The notes beneath the pieces were generated by a model. It saw nothing but the letters and a program-made list of their open reading frames with translations, had not been told where the DNA came from and did not search any database. A DNA stretch of 45,330 bases from a virus: positions 1 to 45,330 of the IMG/VR virus record IMGVR_UViG_3300035187_001643; one strand, written 5' to 3'. Below, piece after piece: positions 29,426 through 38,427 of this stretch (positions within the stretch are counted from its first letter, which is position 1; every line of letters begins with the position of its first letter). The translations under genes were made by a program, and so were the position numbers.

Positions 29426-29743
29426 TCAGTCGTCCAAAGTGCGAGAGCCGGAAACCGTGTACGTCACGATTCCGTCAAGCGGCTCCGACTGGGCAACGCT
29501 AGTGCATATGTAAGACGCATTCCCCGTCCCGGTGCCAGTGATCGTGAACACGTCGCCAGCCTCGACGCCGGGATCGTCAACGCATTCAACCTCAATCGTC
29601 TGCTCGATCAGCGCCTTGCGGTACTTGCGCGACGAATCGCCAAGCTTGGTAACGTCCACTTCCGATGCGCTGGACGTGACGGTGCAAGACCGAGCGTTGG
29701 AAACGCCGGCAATCGTCACGTCTTTGCCGAGAGTAATGGCCAT
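29426..29743 (-). CDS. tail-tube-like protein, copy 1
   Basis: 105 aa; AAGGAG before the ATG at 29743. Begins MAITLGKDVTIAGVSNARSC; then SSASEVDVTKLGDSSRKYRK and EQTIEVECVDDPGV. The C-terminus is DGIVTYTVSGSRTLDD. The VDVTKLGDSSRKYRKAL pattern (strand, then a turn stating the tube constraint) is like that of phage major tail proteins. First of three tandem copies; the most likely main tube subunit. Confidence 0.65.
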   Translation of the reverse strand: MAITLGKDVTIAGVSNARSCTVTSSASEVDVTKLGDSSRKYRKALIEQTIEVECVDDPGVEAGDVFTITGTGTGNASYICTSVAQSEPLDGIVTYTVSGSRTLDD

Positions 29744-29810
29744 GTGTGCTCCTTGGGCGGGTGTGCTTGCAGATTAGGGCCAGCACAGCAAAGCGGCGTA
29801 GGGGGTGTGG

Positions 29811-30617
29811 CTAGCCTGTTTTCCGCAGAGCGTTCCGCCACTTTTCGTTCGCTTTGGCAACGGCCTTTTGCACAAGCCGAGCGCCCTGCATGAACGGGCG
29901 GGCCGGATAGCGGGCCGTCTTCACAATCGTGGTGGCTTCCCAGTTGCGGGAATGCCGTGGCTTTTTGTTGGTCCAGACAAGCAGCCCGTAGTCAAACTGA
30001 TTCCGTTGCGGGCCGAGGCTTGTGCCTTTCGTGAATCTTCCTGACGCATCGCGCCCGGCCCCGCTTCGACCGGCAGACCTTCGCAGATAAGCATTTCGTG
30101 CGGCGCCAACGCCAGTGCGCCACGCACGCAGCCGCAGCGTTCCGCCAAACTCATGCAGCTTGTTGAGCCACGGCGCCTTGGCGGCCCCGATCACTGCCGT
30201 CTTGCGGCTGGTGTCGAAATAGTCTTTTATGTCTGCGTAGGTGAACCGCTTCGGCCCCCACGATTTGATTGGACTGCCGGCAGACCGCGGCTTCCCGCTG
30301 TTCACCATCGTCAAATCTTTGTATAGGCCACCGACAAACTCAACGATGGCCCCGGAATTGACCGCGCGCTTGCCAGCCTTTGTTTTCGCTGGTGGCTTTT
30401 GGCCAATGCCCTTCTTTGCAGCCTCTTTGATATTCAGCCCGGCCTTTATCAGACACGTCTGGTTAGTGGCATCCAGCATCCGGCGAACATGGGCGCGGTC
30501 GAAAAACCCGCTTTTGATCTTGAAGTTCAACGCCAACTTCAGATCAGTGGCGGCAGACCGTGACCGGCGGTTGCCGCCAATCTGGCCAGGTCTAATCCAT
30601 GCACGGCTAGCACGCAT
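29811..30617 (-). CDS. HK97 gp10-like neck/tail completion protein
   Basis: 268 aa. Basic N-terminus, then LHEFGGTLRLRAW, the EFGG motif of gp10-like tail-completion proteins, and a C-terminal PARPFMQGARLVQKAVAKAN (the usual PARPFM helix). Such proteins join the head connector to the tail. The N-terminal 140 residues are extended compared with the family (about 120-150 aa). The gene begins six bases after the previous stop. Confidence 0.7.
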   Translation of the reverse strand: MRASRAWIRPGQIGGNRRSRSAATDLKLALNFKIKSGFFDRAHVRRMLDATNQTCLIKAGLNIKEAAKKGIGQKPPAKTKAGKRAVNSGAIVEFVGGLYKDLTMVNSGKPRSAGSPIKSWGPKRFTYADIKDYFDTSRKTAVIGAAKAPWLNKLHEFGGTLRLRAWRTGVGAARNAYLRRSAGRSGAGRDASGRFTKGTSLGPQRNQFDYGLLVWTNKKPRHSRNWEATTIVKTARYPARPFMQGARLVQKAVAKANEKWRNALRKTG

Positions 30618-30623
30618 GTGCGT

Positions 30624-31082
30624 TCACTCCGGCAGGTCGTCGCTTTCAAGGACGCGATAGGTGGCAACAATCGCCGCCCGCCAAACGTTTCGTTCACTCA
30701 GCGCATCGTCTGGGTTTAGGTCGATCGTGACCGTCTGCGGGCTCGTCACGCCCTCTGGCCAGTCCTCGATATCATCAAACTGGTGGGCCTTCACCTGGCG
30801 GAAAATGTCGTTTGCCAAATCAAGCATCCCGTCAACGTCTTGATCGGTCGTGACGTGTCTGCCAACGAACACCTGCACGTCATAGTCCACCTGCGTCTGC
30901 CGGCGTCCGATTCGGGTCACGTCAGCGGACCCAGGCGTGACGTAGACCACCGGATTGGCCATCGACTCCACGTCGATGCTGACCCAGTTCTTTCGTTCCA
31001 CGGTCGTGGACTGAATCGCCCACGTGACGCCATCCAGGCTAGTGGCTAGCGCGTCGGCAATCTGCCGCAGATAACTACTCAC
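30624..31082 (-). CDS. neck/tail terminator-like protein
   Basis: 152 aa from a GTG at 31082 that overlaps the glycosyltransferase TGA (GTGA), with GGAGG seven bases upstream; the longer frame to 31259 lies within the other gene. Residues: SSYLRQIADALATSLDGVTW, DYDVQVFVGRHVTTD, then RAAIVATYRVLESDDLPE. This alpha-beta plan (helix, strand, VQVFV) is typical of tail terminator proteins. The assignment is from pattern and place. Confidence 0.55.
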   Translation of the reverse strand: MSSYLRQIADALATSLDGVTWAIQSTTVERKNWVSIDVESMANPVVYVTPGSADVTRIGRRQTQVDYDVQVFVGRHVTTDQDVDGMLDLANDIFRQVKAHQFDDIEDWPEGVTSPQTVTIDLNPDDALSERNVWRAAIVATYRVLESDDLPE

Positions 31083-32134
31083 GCCGCGCCTCCTAGCGTC
31101 TGTTCCATGGCCGCCACGTTTGAGCGCAGGCGGGCGTCTTCCGGCCATCTTGCCAGAGCCTGCCGGGCGAACGTGAGTGCCTCTGGACGCCTCCCAAGCT
31201 CCCACAGGGCAACCGCCAGCAGGTCCATGGCGCGAGTGCGTGCCAGCGGGTCGCTGCAATGCGTGCCGATATTTTCACAGGCAACTGCCCGTTCAGCACA
31301 CGCAACAACCTTTGCCCATTCACGCTGCCTGTATGCCAAGAACGCCAGCCGCTCCCACGCTTCTGGCTCGTCTGGCGCTTCTGCCGTGGCCTGCACTAGA
31401 TAGGCAGGATCGCCGGTTAGCTTCCACAAGATGCGGCAGGCGAATGCGCGTTCTGTCGCTATGCCGCCGTCCATCTGCAAATACCGCTCAAAGGCTTCCC
31501 GTGCCTCTGGCATCCCGGCGTAGTCCATTTCGCGTGCTAGATACCACTGCGCCCGTGCGTCGTGCGGAGCCTCGCGCACGGCGATTCGCAACAACTCTAG
31601 GTCGGTCGTGTGCTTTTTCCCCTTGTCTCGAAAGTGGAAAATCTGCAAGTCAGTAATCATTTTTGACCGCTTCTCGCCATGCCAGCAGATCAACCCTTCG
31701 TGCGTCGGTGCTGACCAGCGAAACCCACGGCGCGAGTGGATGCGGTCCGCAATGAACACTAAGTCTTCCGTGCCATCGGAAGCCCATGACCAAACGTATT
31801 TGTAGAACAGTTGATTTGTGCCGTCCGTCCATTCCCGTTCAATCACGTCCCGCCAGCCCGGCGACAGCCGCTCATCTAGGTCCAGTCGGATGCACACATC
31901 TAGGTCAGACGGCAGGTGGTAGAGCGACAGATTGTGGGCATCGTCCCACCGCCACGGCACGACGTTGCCGGTGGCCACCGTCACGCCAGACTGCCGCAGC
32001 CTGTCAACCGTGGAATCGGTGGAGCCAGTGTCGGTGACAACTCGCACGTCGGCTTCGTCACACGAATGCGACCAGTCAAAGACGTGCTTTTCTTCGTTGC
32101 GGGCCAGCGCGTAAACGCCGATTTTCAGACTCAT
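31079..32134 (-). CDS. glycosyltransferase family 2 with TPR tail
   Basis: 351 aa. GT-A core in residues 1-170: YALARNEE, VTDTGSTDSTVDRLRQS (34-50) and the metal/donor motif RLDLDER (83-89). The C-terminal half is tetratricopeptide-like helices (AREAFERYLQMDG, and RRPEALTFARQALARWPEDA). Such enzymes transfer a sugar from a nucleotide donor. ATGA-coupled to the methyltransferase and, beyond it, to the propeller protein. Acting on phage surface proteins or on a host glycan are both possible. Confidence 0.85.
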   Translation of the reverse strand: MSLKIGVYALARNEEKHVFDWSHSCDEADVRVVTDTGSTDSTVDRLRQSGVTVATGNVVPWRWDDAHNLSLYHLPSDLDVCIRLDLDERLSPGWRDVIEREWTDGTNQLFYKYVWSWASDGTEDLVFIADRIHSRRGFRWSAPTHEGLICWHGEKRSKMITDLQIFHFRDKGKKHTTDLELLRIAVREAPHDARAQWYLAREMDYAGMPEAREAFERYLQMDGGIATERAFACRILWKLTGDPAYLVQATAEAPDEPEAWERLAFLAYRQREWAKVVACAERAVACENIGTHCSDPLARTRAMDLLAVALWELGRRPEALTFARQALARWPEDARLRSNVAAMEQTLGGAA

Positions 32135-32670
32135 AGGATCAGTGCCGATTGCCGCAGGCCATCGTCGGTGAACGTGGCCCGCCTGTTCCTGCTAGCGCAG
32201 AAGTCTTCGACGGCCCGGCGCACGCTGGCGTTGTCGCAATCATCCGCCAGGATCGCCGGAACGTCAGCGACCAAGTGCAGATCCGCCAGGGCGCCGGCGT
32301 AGGAATGATCGCCGTCCACGTGCGCGAAGTCCGCAGGCGGCAACTCCGTTACACCTCGAGTGTCGGCCCGCAGCAGCTGGGCATTGATCCGCCATTCCGC
32401 CACGATCCGCTGCCAGTGGTCCATGCACTGCGGCGAATCAGCGTCTAGCCAGCCGTCCACGCACAGCCATCGCGTGCCAGGGCTGGCCACGTGGAACGCC
32501 AGCAGCGAGTACCCGCAGCGGGTTCCGATCTCAATGCCGGTCTTAGGCTGGATCGCTGCAACGGCGTCAGCCTTGTGCTGGTAGTGCCGCAGCGACCGTG
32601 CGTCCAGCGCAAACCAGTCATTTGGCATCCATGCCCTCGCCAGTGCGTCAGCGATCTGCTGGTGCAGCAT
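32131..32670 (-). CDS. class I SAM-dependent methyltransferase (family 24-like)
   Basis: 179 aa from the ATG at 32670 (an ATG at 32700 is possible). Motif I GIEIGTRCGYSLLAF (45-59), an acidic residue in CVDGWL (70-75) and DFAHVDGDHSY (114-124) are features of the Methyltransf_24 type often found with glycosyltransferases. A DD pair at 143-144 could bind metal. Probably O-methylates a sugar or peptide group. Overlaps the upstream gene by 23 bases. Confidence 0.75.
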   Translation of the reverse strand: MLHQQIADALARAWMPNDWFALDARSLRHYQHKADAVAAIQPKTGIEIGTRCGYSLLAFHVASPGTRWLCVDGWLDADSPQCMDHWQRIVAEWRINAQLLRADTRGVTELPPADFAHVDGDHSYAGALADLHLVADVPAILADDCDNASVRRAVEDFCASRNRRATFTDDGLRQSALIL

Positions 32671-33721
32671 CCGCAAGCATCCCTTCAACGGAACCCGCAT
32701 CGAGGTCCACAAGCCACGCTTCGGCGTCTCGCACGCCAAACGACGCCACTACGCTGCTGCCGGTGATCGCAAGACCAGCGGCGAACTCAATTGTTCGCAG
32801 TTCGCGAAACGCGAACGGCAGCGACCACCGCTTGAGCGTTAGCGAATTGTCCAGCCATACCCAGCGGTGTTCGTAGACCCTGTGGCCGCCGTGCGCCACT
32901 TCGTGTATCAGCCCGAGCCATCCGCCACGGAATTGCACCAACTGCGAGCCACCACGGAACTGGCTGCCAATCTGCGGCGCCGGCGACCGGCGGTGCATCA
33001 GATACGCACCACGCAGCGACGGGTCAGCGTCCACCGTGACCGTGTGGCCGGCGTGGCTGACGGCGTAGACCCAACCATCGCATCCCTGTAGCGGCATCCA
33101 GTTTTTTTCATGCTGCTGCAGCGACAGGCAGTCCAGCATTCGCAGGCCTGTGAACTCGGCACGGTCAACGTCCAGATCGGCAATCCCAATCCGGCAGTCG
33201 CCGTTGAGCGGCGCCGCATCGCGGACCGTGGCGGAAACACCTATACCCGCTTGGGTCTGCCGCAGCCGGCAGTCCTCGAGCCCATCAACCGGATACTCGG
33301 TCCGGTGGTACTCCGGCCCGGCTATCGGCCGACAGTCGGCCACGGTCAAATCGGGCCGCAGGCGAACCAGAAGATTCTGCGTGCGGATTGTGTCGCCGTC
33401 TTCCGGCGGCATCACGTATCTGCCATCCACGATCCGGTAGTTGCTCGAGCGGACCACTGCGACCAGGCCGCCGCAGTCTGCAATCGTCGGATTGAAGCAA
33501 GACCAGCCGGGCTGCGCCGGCTCAACGTCAAGCCGAACGAAACGGCACCCAGCCAGTTCCTCCAGCGGCTGCGTGTAAAACGTGCGGTTCACCCTAGTCT
33601 GCATTTCCATTTCCTGCGGCAGACCGGGCAGAGACAGCAGCCGTTCGCATGACCGGCGGCCAGCGTCCAATTCGCCTGCGTAGAAGGCGTGGACGCTCAA
33701 TGCCGCTAGGTGCTGGATCAT
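32648..33721 (-). CDS. GH130/GH43-like five-bladed propeller protein
   Basis: 357 aa. Starts with a short TPR-like helical pair (1-55), then the propeller: FNPTI (76-80), GLEDCRL (147-153; usual GLEDPR), EKNWMP (205-210), FRGGSQLV (255-262), LIHEV (271-275), and the final VVASFGVRDAEAWLVDL. These are the landmarks of GH130-type mannoside phosphorylases and related sugar-active or sugar-binding propellers. The usual Pro of GLEDPR is Cys here, so activity is uncertain. Coupled to the adhesin gene upstream by ATGA. Confidence 0.75.
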   Translation of the reverse strand: MIQHLAALSVHAFYAGELDAGRRSCERLLSLPGLPQEMEMQTRVNRTFYTQPLEELAGCRFVRLDVEPAQPGWSCFNPTIADCGGLVAVVRSSNYRIVDGRYVMPPEDGDTIRTQNLLVRLRPDLTVADCRPIAGPEYHRTEYPVDGLEDCRLRQTQAGIGVSATVRDAAPLNGDCRIGIADLDVDRAEFTGLRMLDCLSLQQHEKNWMPLQGCDGWVYAVSHAGHTVTVDADPSLRGAYLMHRRSPAPQIGSQFRGGSQLVQFRGGWLGLIHEVAHGGHRVYEHRWVWLDNSLTLKRWSLPFAFRELRTIEFAAGLAITGSSVVASFGVRDAEAWLVDLDAGSVEGMLADAAPADR

Positions 33722-35151
33722 GGCGTGAAGGTCAAAACGATGTCATCGCCAGAGTCGGACAGCGACCACGTGCCGCCATCCAAATCGTTGTTGTTCGTGA
33801 ACTCGCTGGCGTCGATCGTGAACTTGTTGGATGCGAACCCTGCCAGCGTACCGGCCGTGGCAATCGTGAACGACTTCGATGTTGTGTTGTCAAAGTTGGG
33901 AACGGCACCGGAGACGTTGCCGGAAGTCAGCCCAACCAGTTTGATCGTGAACGTGCTGCCGCTGGTGGCCGTGATCGACAGGTCATCGCCTGACACAACC
34001 AGCTGGGCAAAGCCGCTGCCAGCAGAACCCGTCCAGTTGTTGATTTGCCAGCGATAGGTGCCGCCACTGGCAAGCGTTAGGCCGGCTGAAAACGCTTGCG
34101 ACCCGACAGGATCGCCGGGTGAAAGCGTGGCATTCGCTCCAGCCGTTACGGCCGTTGCGATTTCGCTGGAACCGGAAATCGTCCCGCTTGTGAGCGTCAC
34201 AGGCGAAGCCAAGGCAATGGAACCTGTGTGCTTGAGAACTGCACCGGCGCCATTGATCACCACGGCCGCGGCAGTTGGAATGTCACCGCTGCTGCCGTCT
34301 ATTTGCAGCGTCCCATAATTGACCGTTACCGTTCCGGTCGTTGACACGTCCCGTGTCAGCCTGACAGTGCCAGTGTTGCCAGACGATCCAACGGCAATGT
34401 CCACGTCTGGGTAGCCGTCGCCTGTGTAGTTGTTCCACACAGCGTCAAAGACAACCGTGCCGCCGGTAGCTGCCTGGAGCGTCACGTTGCGGCCTACGAG
34501 AATAAATGACGATGACGACCCGACCGTTGCGGTTCCTGACGTGCTTTCTCCACCGATCACGACGGCCTGGCTCGAACCCGCCCCGCCTGCTGGAATCTGA
34601 ATCCATTTGGTGAGCGTCACGCCTGCGGCAACCAGCAGCGCAGCAGTACCGGATGCACCAGCAGAATCATCGCCAAGAATGACTGCGGACGACTGCGCGC
34701 CAAATGCGCCTGAACTCGGCAGCGTGTTTGCTCCCACAGCAATCGTCCCATCAAGGATTGACGTTGAGCCGCTGTAGGTGCTGGAGCCCGTTAGCCGCCA
34801 CTTGCCTGCCCCTGACTTCACAAAAGAAATCGGGTTTGCCAGCGGCGCGATGCCAGCAAACGAATTTCCTGCCGTGCTGCTTCCACTAAGCGTCAGCGTT
34901 TTGGCGCCGCTGCCTGTGGCAGTCATTTGCGCCGTCAGGACCAGTGCGCCAGAGCCAGAAGCATCCAGCGTGGCGCCGCCACTGGTGCCTGCCATGTTGA
35001 ACACACGGGACGTGGTGTGACCGCTGCCGGTGTAAAGCACGGTTGCCGAGCGGCTGGCGCTGCCGACGTTGATCGTGGCTCCGTCGCTGCCGTCAAAAGC
35101 TATAGAGGCAGGAACGACAAACCGGCTGAACAGACCGGCCTTGCCTCTCAT
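33718..35151 (-). CDS. PATR-type beta-helix adhesin (virion protein)
   Basis: 477 aa, rich in Gly, Ser, Thr and Ala. Repeated blocks such as [19 protein letters not shown] followed by [14 protein letters not shown] match the autotransporter-associated (PATR) strand repeat, which builds a parallel beta-helix. No signal peptide or barrel is present; a helix-forming phage fibre or spike is the natural reading. ATGA-coupled on both sides, between the collagen-like fibre and the glycan cassette. Confidence 0.7.
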   Translation of the reverse strand: MRGKAGLFSRFVVPASIAFDGSDGATINVGSASRSATVLYTGSGHTTSRVFNMAGTSGGATLDASGSGALVLTAQMTATGSGAKTLTLSGSSTAGNSFAGIAPLANPISFVKSGAGKWRLTGSSTYSGSTSILDGTIAVGANTLPSSGAFGAQSSAVILGDDSAGASGTAALLVAAGVTLTKWIQIPAGGAGSSQAVVIGGESTSGTATVGSSSSFILVGRNVTLQAATGGTVVFDAVWNNYTGDGYPDVDIAVGSSGNTGTVRLTRDVSTTGTVTVNYGTLQIDGSSGDIPTAAAVVINGAGAVLKHTGSIALASPVTLTSGTISGSSEIATAVTAGANATLSPGDPVGSQAFSAGLTLASGGTYRWQINNWTGSAGSGFAQLVVSGDDLSITATSGSTFTIKLVGLTSGNVSGAVPNFDNTTSKSFTIATAGTLAGFASNKFTIDASEFTNNNDLDGGTWSLSDSGDDIVLTFTP

Positions 35152-35897
35152 GCGTCAACGTCTCCAACCAGCAGCCACGTGTCAGCTGCATAGAGGATCA
35201 CCGTCCCTGCGGAATACTGATCGCGCAGCTTTGTGCCAGGCGTGGCGTTGACGGTCACGCCAGTTGCACCAGTTACCTGCACGGCGCCGACTCCAATTCT
35301 GGCAATGTCAACGTGCGTGCCGGTCGGAAAATCAACGTCAGCAGATGCCGGCACGATGACTTCGACGGGACCGGTGGCAACGTCTACGGTCACCAAACCT
35401 CCGGCGTCGGAAAACGCCAGCGTGTAACCTGTGGTCTGTGCGTTGATGGTCTGAGGAAGACCGAATCCGCCTGTAGGGCCTGTTACTGCTGGGCCGGTCG
35501 GTCCCTGCCTGCCCGTGGCGCCGGTCACGGATCTGCCCGTTGGTCCTGTGCTGCCCTGCGGGCCGGTCACTGCGGACGCCGGTCCTGTCGGTCCCGTGCT
35601 GCCCTGCGGGCCGGTTACAGTCGATGCAGCCCCCGTGCTGCCCGTGGCACCCGTGCTGCCCTGCGGCCCCGATGGGCCGGTAACAGTCGATGCTGGCCCA
35701 GTGCTGCCCGTGCTGCCCGTAGGGCCGGAAGAAACGTCTACAGGGCTGCCCCATCCCGTAACGGCGTCCTTTGGGCCGTAAAGCCCTTTGTTTGTCTTGT
35801 CTAGGTAGATGTCACCAACGTTTCCGATGCCGCCCGTCGGCGCACCGTTGCCGGCGAGAACAGGCGATCCACCAGTTGGCAGCGAATAGAAAGGCAT
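35148..35897 (-). CDS. collagen-like fibre protein
   Basis: 249 aa. N-terminal head ([20 protein letters not shown]). Residues about 57-148 are Gly-x-y collagen triplets with repeated [17 protein letters not shown] units. The C-terminal beta domain has [20 protein letters not shown] and [13 protein letters not shown], which looks like a trimerising tip. Collagen-like phage fibres of this kind bind host surfaces. The repeats are shared with the 37366..38427 gene. Confidence 0.75.
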   Translation of the reverse strand: MPFYSLPTGGSPVLAGNGAPTGGIGNVGDIYLDKTNKGLYGPKDAVTGWGSPVDVSSGPTGSTGSTGPASTVTGPSGPQGSTGATGSTGAASTVTGPQGSTGPTGPASAVTGPQGSTGPTGRSVTGATGRQGPTGPAVTGPTGGFGLPQTINAQTTGYTLAFSDAGGLVTVDVATGPVEVIVPASADVDFPTGTHVDIARIGVGAVQVTGATGVTVNATPGTKLRDQYSAGTVILYAADTWLLVGDVDA

Positions 35898-35906
35898 GGA
35901 TGAATC

Positions 35907-36191
35907 CTAGACGTTGTTATTGGGAACCGGCTGTGTCTCTGGTGGCACGAACTCGCCGTCGGGTCCGCGTGACGCGTCGAACGTGTAGCCGATGCCAGCG
36001 TAGGTCCCGCGGTATGGCTTGCCCCCGTACAGATGCACGCCGTTCCGCGTGTTGTAGCTCGTCCGCTTGCAGGGCAGGCCGCGGACGTTCGCATAGAACG
36101 CTTCCCAGTCGGTGCCTTCGCCCTCGTCGTTGCCGACGATCACCTCGAGGACGACGTTCGTGGCGGGGTCGAGAAATGCGTAGTGTGCCAT
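35907..36191 (-). CDS. small conserved fibre-associated protein
   Basis: 94 aa from the ATG at 36191 with GGAG upstream. MAHYAFLDPATNVVLEVIVG, then a Cys-Lys turn (LPCKRTSYNTRNGVHL) and GTYAGIGYTFDASRGPDGEF. The AHYAFLD...VIVGxxE...GIGYTFD pattern is widespread in marine and other phages, usually near tail fibre genes. No function known. Confidence 0.65.
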   Translation of the reverse strand: MAHYAFLDPATNVVLEVIVGNDEGEGTDWEAFYANVRGLPCKRTSYNTRNGVHLYGGKPYRGTYAGIGYTFDASRGPDGEFVPPETQPVPNNNV

Positions 36192-36193
36192 TG

Positions 36194-37033
36194 TCAGCTC
36201 CACGAGACCGTATCGGTGCCAGCCGTGATCGTGACGGTCGTCAGTCCGCCGCTGGTGGCCGTGCTGGTCGTCAGGCCGGCGCCGATCGTGATCCGCAAGG
36301 CGGAAAGAAACCGCAGGACGACGATTCCTGATCCGCCCGCAGCGCCGGCTTGGAATCCGCTCGTAGCCCCGCCACCGCCTCCGCCACCGCCGGTGTTGGC
36401 GGTCCCTGCCGTGGCCTGCGTTGTGCTGGCGGCTCCGTTGCCGCCGCCGCCGCTGCCGCCGGTTGACGTGGTAGACAAACCGTTCGCGTTGCCGCCGCCG
36501 CCGCCGCCGGCGTACGTCACGCCGTCGAAGGCCGTCTTCCCAGCGCCTCCGTTCCCCGGCGCTCCCGGCGACGAGTTTGCGGCGCCGCCGACAGCCCCGG
36601 CGCCACCTCCGCCGCCGCCCCTGGCGACGTTGCTGGCGTTGTTCCCGATGCCGCCCGAGTTGCCCTGCGGAGATGCCAGAGACGCCGCGGCGGCCGTCAA
36701 CGAGTTGCTCCCGCCGCAGCCAGACCCGCCGACAGACGCTGACAGGTTGGTCTGCCCGCCACCGCCGCCAACGGGCACGATGCCGTCGAACCGAGAATGA
36801 GATCCTCGCGAATTGACTGCGCCGCCTGCGCCGACCGTCACGCTGTACGAGGTGTTCAGCGTGATCCCGAGCGTCTGCTCGAGGAATCCTCCACCGCCGC
36901 CGCCACCGCCGGAGCCCGACGCGGTATGGCCGCCGCCGCCGCCAGCGACGACGAGGACTTGGACGCTTCGCGAAATCTGCTCGCGGATGTCGCTGCGGCT
37001 GGCGAGCGAGTTTCCGGCCGTGCGGATCGACAT
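36194..37033 (-). CDS. glycine-rich fibre/tip protein
   Basis: 279 aa from the ATG at 37033 (ATGA). VLVVAGGGGGHTASGSGGGG followed by a beta segment (SYSVTVGAGGAVNSRGSHS) is the glycine-rich domain of phage tail tips. The rest is Gly/Ser-rich with GNGGAGKTAFDGVTYAGGGG and ends in FLSALRITIGAGLTTST. Host-binding tips of this type use loops of polyglycine helices. In-frame extension to 37369 overlaps the previous gene and is unlikely. Confidence 0.75.
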   Translation of the reverse strand: MSIRTAGNSLASRSDIREQISRSVQVLVVAGGGGGHTASGSGGGGGGGGFLEQTLGITLNTSYSVTVGAGGAVNSRGSHSRFDGIVPVGGGGGQTNLSASVGGSGCGGSNSLTAAAASLASPQGNSGGIGNNASNVARGGGGGGAGAVGGAANSSPGAPGNGGAGKTAFDGVTYAGGGGGGNANGLSTTSTGGSGGGGNGAASTTQATAGTANTGGGGGGGGATSGFQAGAAGGSGIVVLRFLSALRITIGAGLTTSTATSGGLTTVTITAGTDTVSWS

Positions 37034-37362
37034 CAGGTGATCTCGGTGCCGAAGAGGGAGAAGGCGAGGTTTCCGTTTCCGGCGTAGACCGTCACGACAT
37101 CGGTCGTCGCGAGCGAAAGGCCGAGCGTGAGGATGGTCGTATCGTTCGCGGGAATTGAAACGTCGTAGGCCAGATACATAGCGTTTGTCTGCGATGCTCC
37201 CGCCGGCCTCGCGCTTACCCTGTACGTTGTGGCCGTCGCGCCGATGTTGGCGATCGTCAGCGAGGACACGACGGCGGACGTTGAGCTCGGCACCGTGTAG
37301 AGCGTCGTCGCCGTAGTGGCCGACGGGTTGGCCTGTCCTAAGACTTTGTAGGCGGCTGGCAT
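37033..37362 (-). CDS. small conserved virion-associated protein
   Basis: 109 aa; AGGGA precedes the ATG. Sequence such as VLGQANPSATTATTLYTVPS, SSLTIANIGATATTYRVSAR and DVSIPANDTTILTLGLSLAT is a single beta-sandwich recognised in many phage genomes near tail fibre genes, with no assigned role. Probably a minor surface protein. Confidence 0.65.
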   Translation of the reverse strand: MPAAYKVLGQANPSATTATTLYTVPSSTSAVVSSLTIANIGATATTYRVSARPAGASQTNAMYLAYDVSIPANDTTILTLGLSLATTDVVTVYAGNGNLAFSLFGTEIT

Positions 37363-37365
37363 TTG

Positions 37366-38427
37366 TCACATCCCTGCAATAAGGAACGGGTGGAAAAACA
37401 CAGAAACGGCCGCCTGGGCGTTGGCACTGAGCCGCGCATCAGCGAGCGTGCCGCTGGTCAAATCTGATGCCGATGAAGATCCGCCGCCACCACCGCTTCC
37501 GGCTGGACCGGTTGGTCCGGTGATTGATTGACCATCAGCGCCCGTAGGCCCAGTCACCATTGACGCTGGGCCGGTCGCTCCCGTTGGACCCGTCACCGTC
37601 GAAGCGTCACCAACCGAACCAGTCGCGCCGGTTGGCCCGGCAACAGTGGATGCAGCGCCCGCCGCGCCAGCAGGCCCGGTTGGGCCTGTCACGGTAGAGG
37701 CTGCACCGGCGGCACCTGGCGCACCTGTCGCTCCAGTCGGTCCCGTGACCGTGGAGGCAGCGCCGGCGCTGCCGGTGGGTCCGGTTGCGCCGGAAGACGG
37801 TGACGCGGGCGCCCACGCAGTCCCATTCCACGCCGCTACCTGGCCGGTCGTTGCGGAAGACTGCGTCAGCGCACTGAGCGGATGCGTATGGCTTAGGGGT
37901 GACCGGGAATCACTTAAGCGCGAGTCATTCCCACGGCAGGCTGTGCCAGTCGTGGTCCCGTAATTGACAGTGATTTTTCCGTTTGAAAAAAAGTCGAGCC
38001 CCGTTCCAACGATGACGCCGCCGAGGTTGTCGCCATCCGCTTTTGGCAATACGTAGGCTTCTGGAATCGTCGGCTTATTGCTTAGATCGTTGTACGAATT
38101 GGACGTTGCTACCGCTGCAAGCGCCGCAGTGTCCGGCGGAAAGACCGATGGCTTTCCCGTGATGTCGGCCCAGTCAGCAACACTGGCAACGGTGAATTCT
38201 GCCCACGTCGTTAGGTCGCCGCCTAACTGGTAGACCGTGTCTGCCGCCGTCACATAAACCAGCATCCCGGCTTCCCGCCTGGCGGACGGGATCGCATCGC
38301 GCTCCGTCGTGTCGGCAACCGTGCGGAAACCACCCTTGCCGTACTTCGCTTCATGTGAAGCATGGGTGTCCGTCGTGTCAAACGGCACCACTGGCCCGAT
38401 GACATTTGTGCCTTTTATCTCGCTCAC
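37366..38427 (-). CDS. tail fibre with collagen-like region
   Basis: 353 aa from a GTG at 38427 (GTGA). N-terminal part (residues 1-200) contains [18 protein letters not shown] and [20 protein letters not shown], the ITGKPS/LSNKPT repeat of phage fibres. About 210-325 are GPTGATG-type collagen triplets; a Gly/Ser linker and a short C-terminal domain follow. Likely attached to the virion by the N-terminus. Confidence 0.75.
   Translation of the reverse strand: MSEIKGTNVIGPVVPFDTTDTHASHEAKYGKGGFRTVADTTERDAIPSARREAGMLVYVTAADTVYQLGGDLTTWAEFTVASVADWADITGKPSVFPPDTAALAAVATSNSYNDLSNKPTIPEAYVLPKADGDNLGGVIVGTGLDFFSNGKITVNYGTTTGTACRGNDSRLSDSRSPLSHTHPLSALTQSSATTGQVAAWNGTAWAPASPSSGATGPTGSAGAASTVTGPTGATGAPGAAGAASTVTGPTGPAGAAGAASTVAGPTGATGSVGDASTVTGPTGATGPASMVTGPTGADGQSITGPTGPAGSGGGGGSSSASDLTSGTLADARLSANAQAAVSVFFHPFLIAGM

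Noticed and set aside
30624-31259. 211-aa form of the tail terminator-like protein
   Set aside because: The extra N-terminus overlaps the glycosyltransferase gene; the GTG at 31082 has GGAGG and a GTGA overlap.
35480-35720. Regular short GC-rich repeats resembling CRISPR or tandem repeats
   Set aside because: They are in frame and encode Gly-Pro-Thr collagen triplets; no spacer structure and no cas genes.
36360-36960. GCC/CCG-rich tandem repeats
   Set aside because: Explained by the glycine-rich domain of the 36194..37033 gene.
36194-37369. 391-aa version of the glycine-rich protein
   Set aside because: The first 112 residues are Arg/His-rich and overlap the preceding gene; the ATGA-coupled start at 37033 is better.
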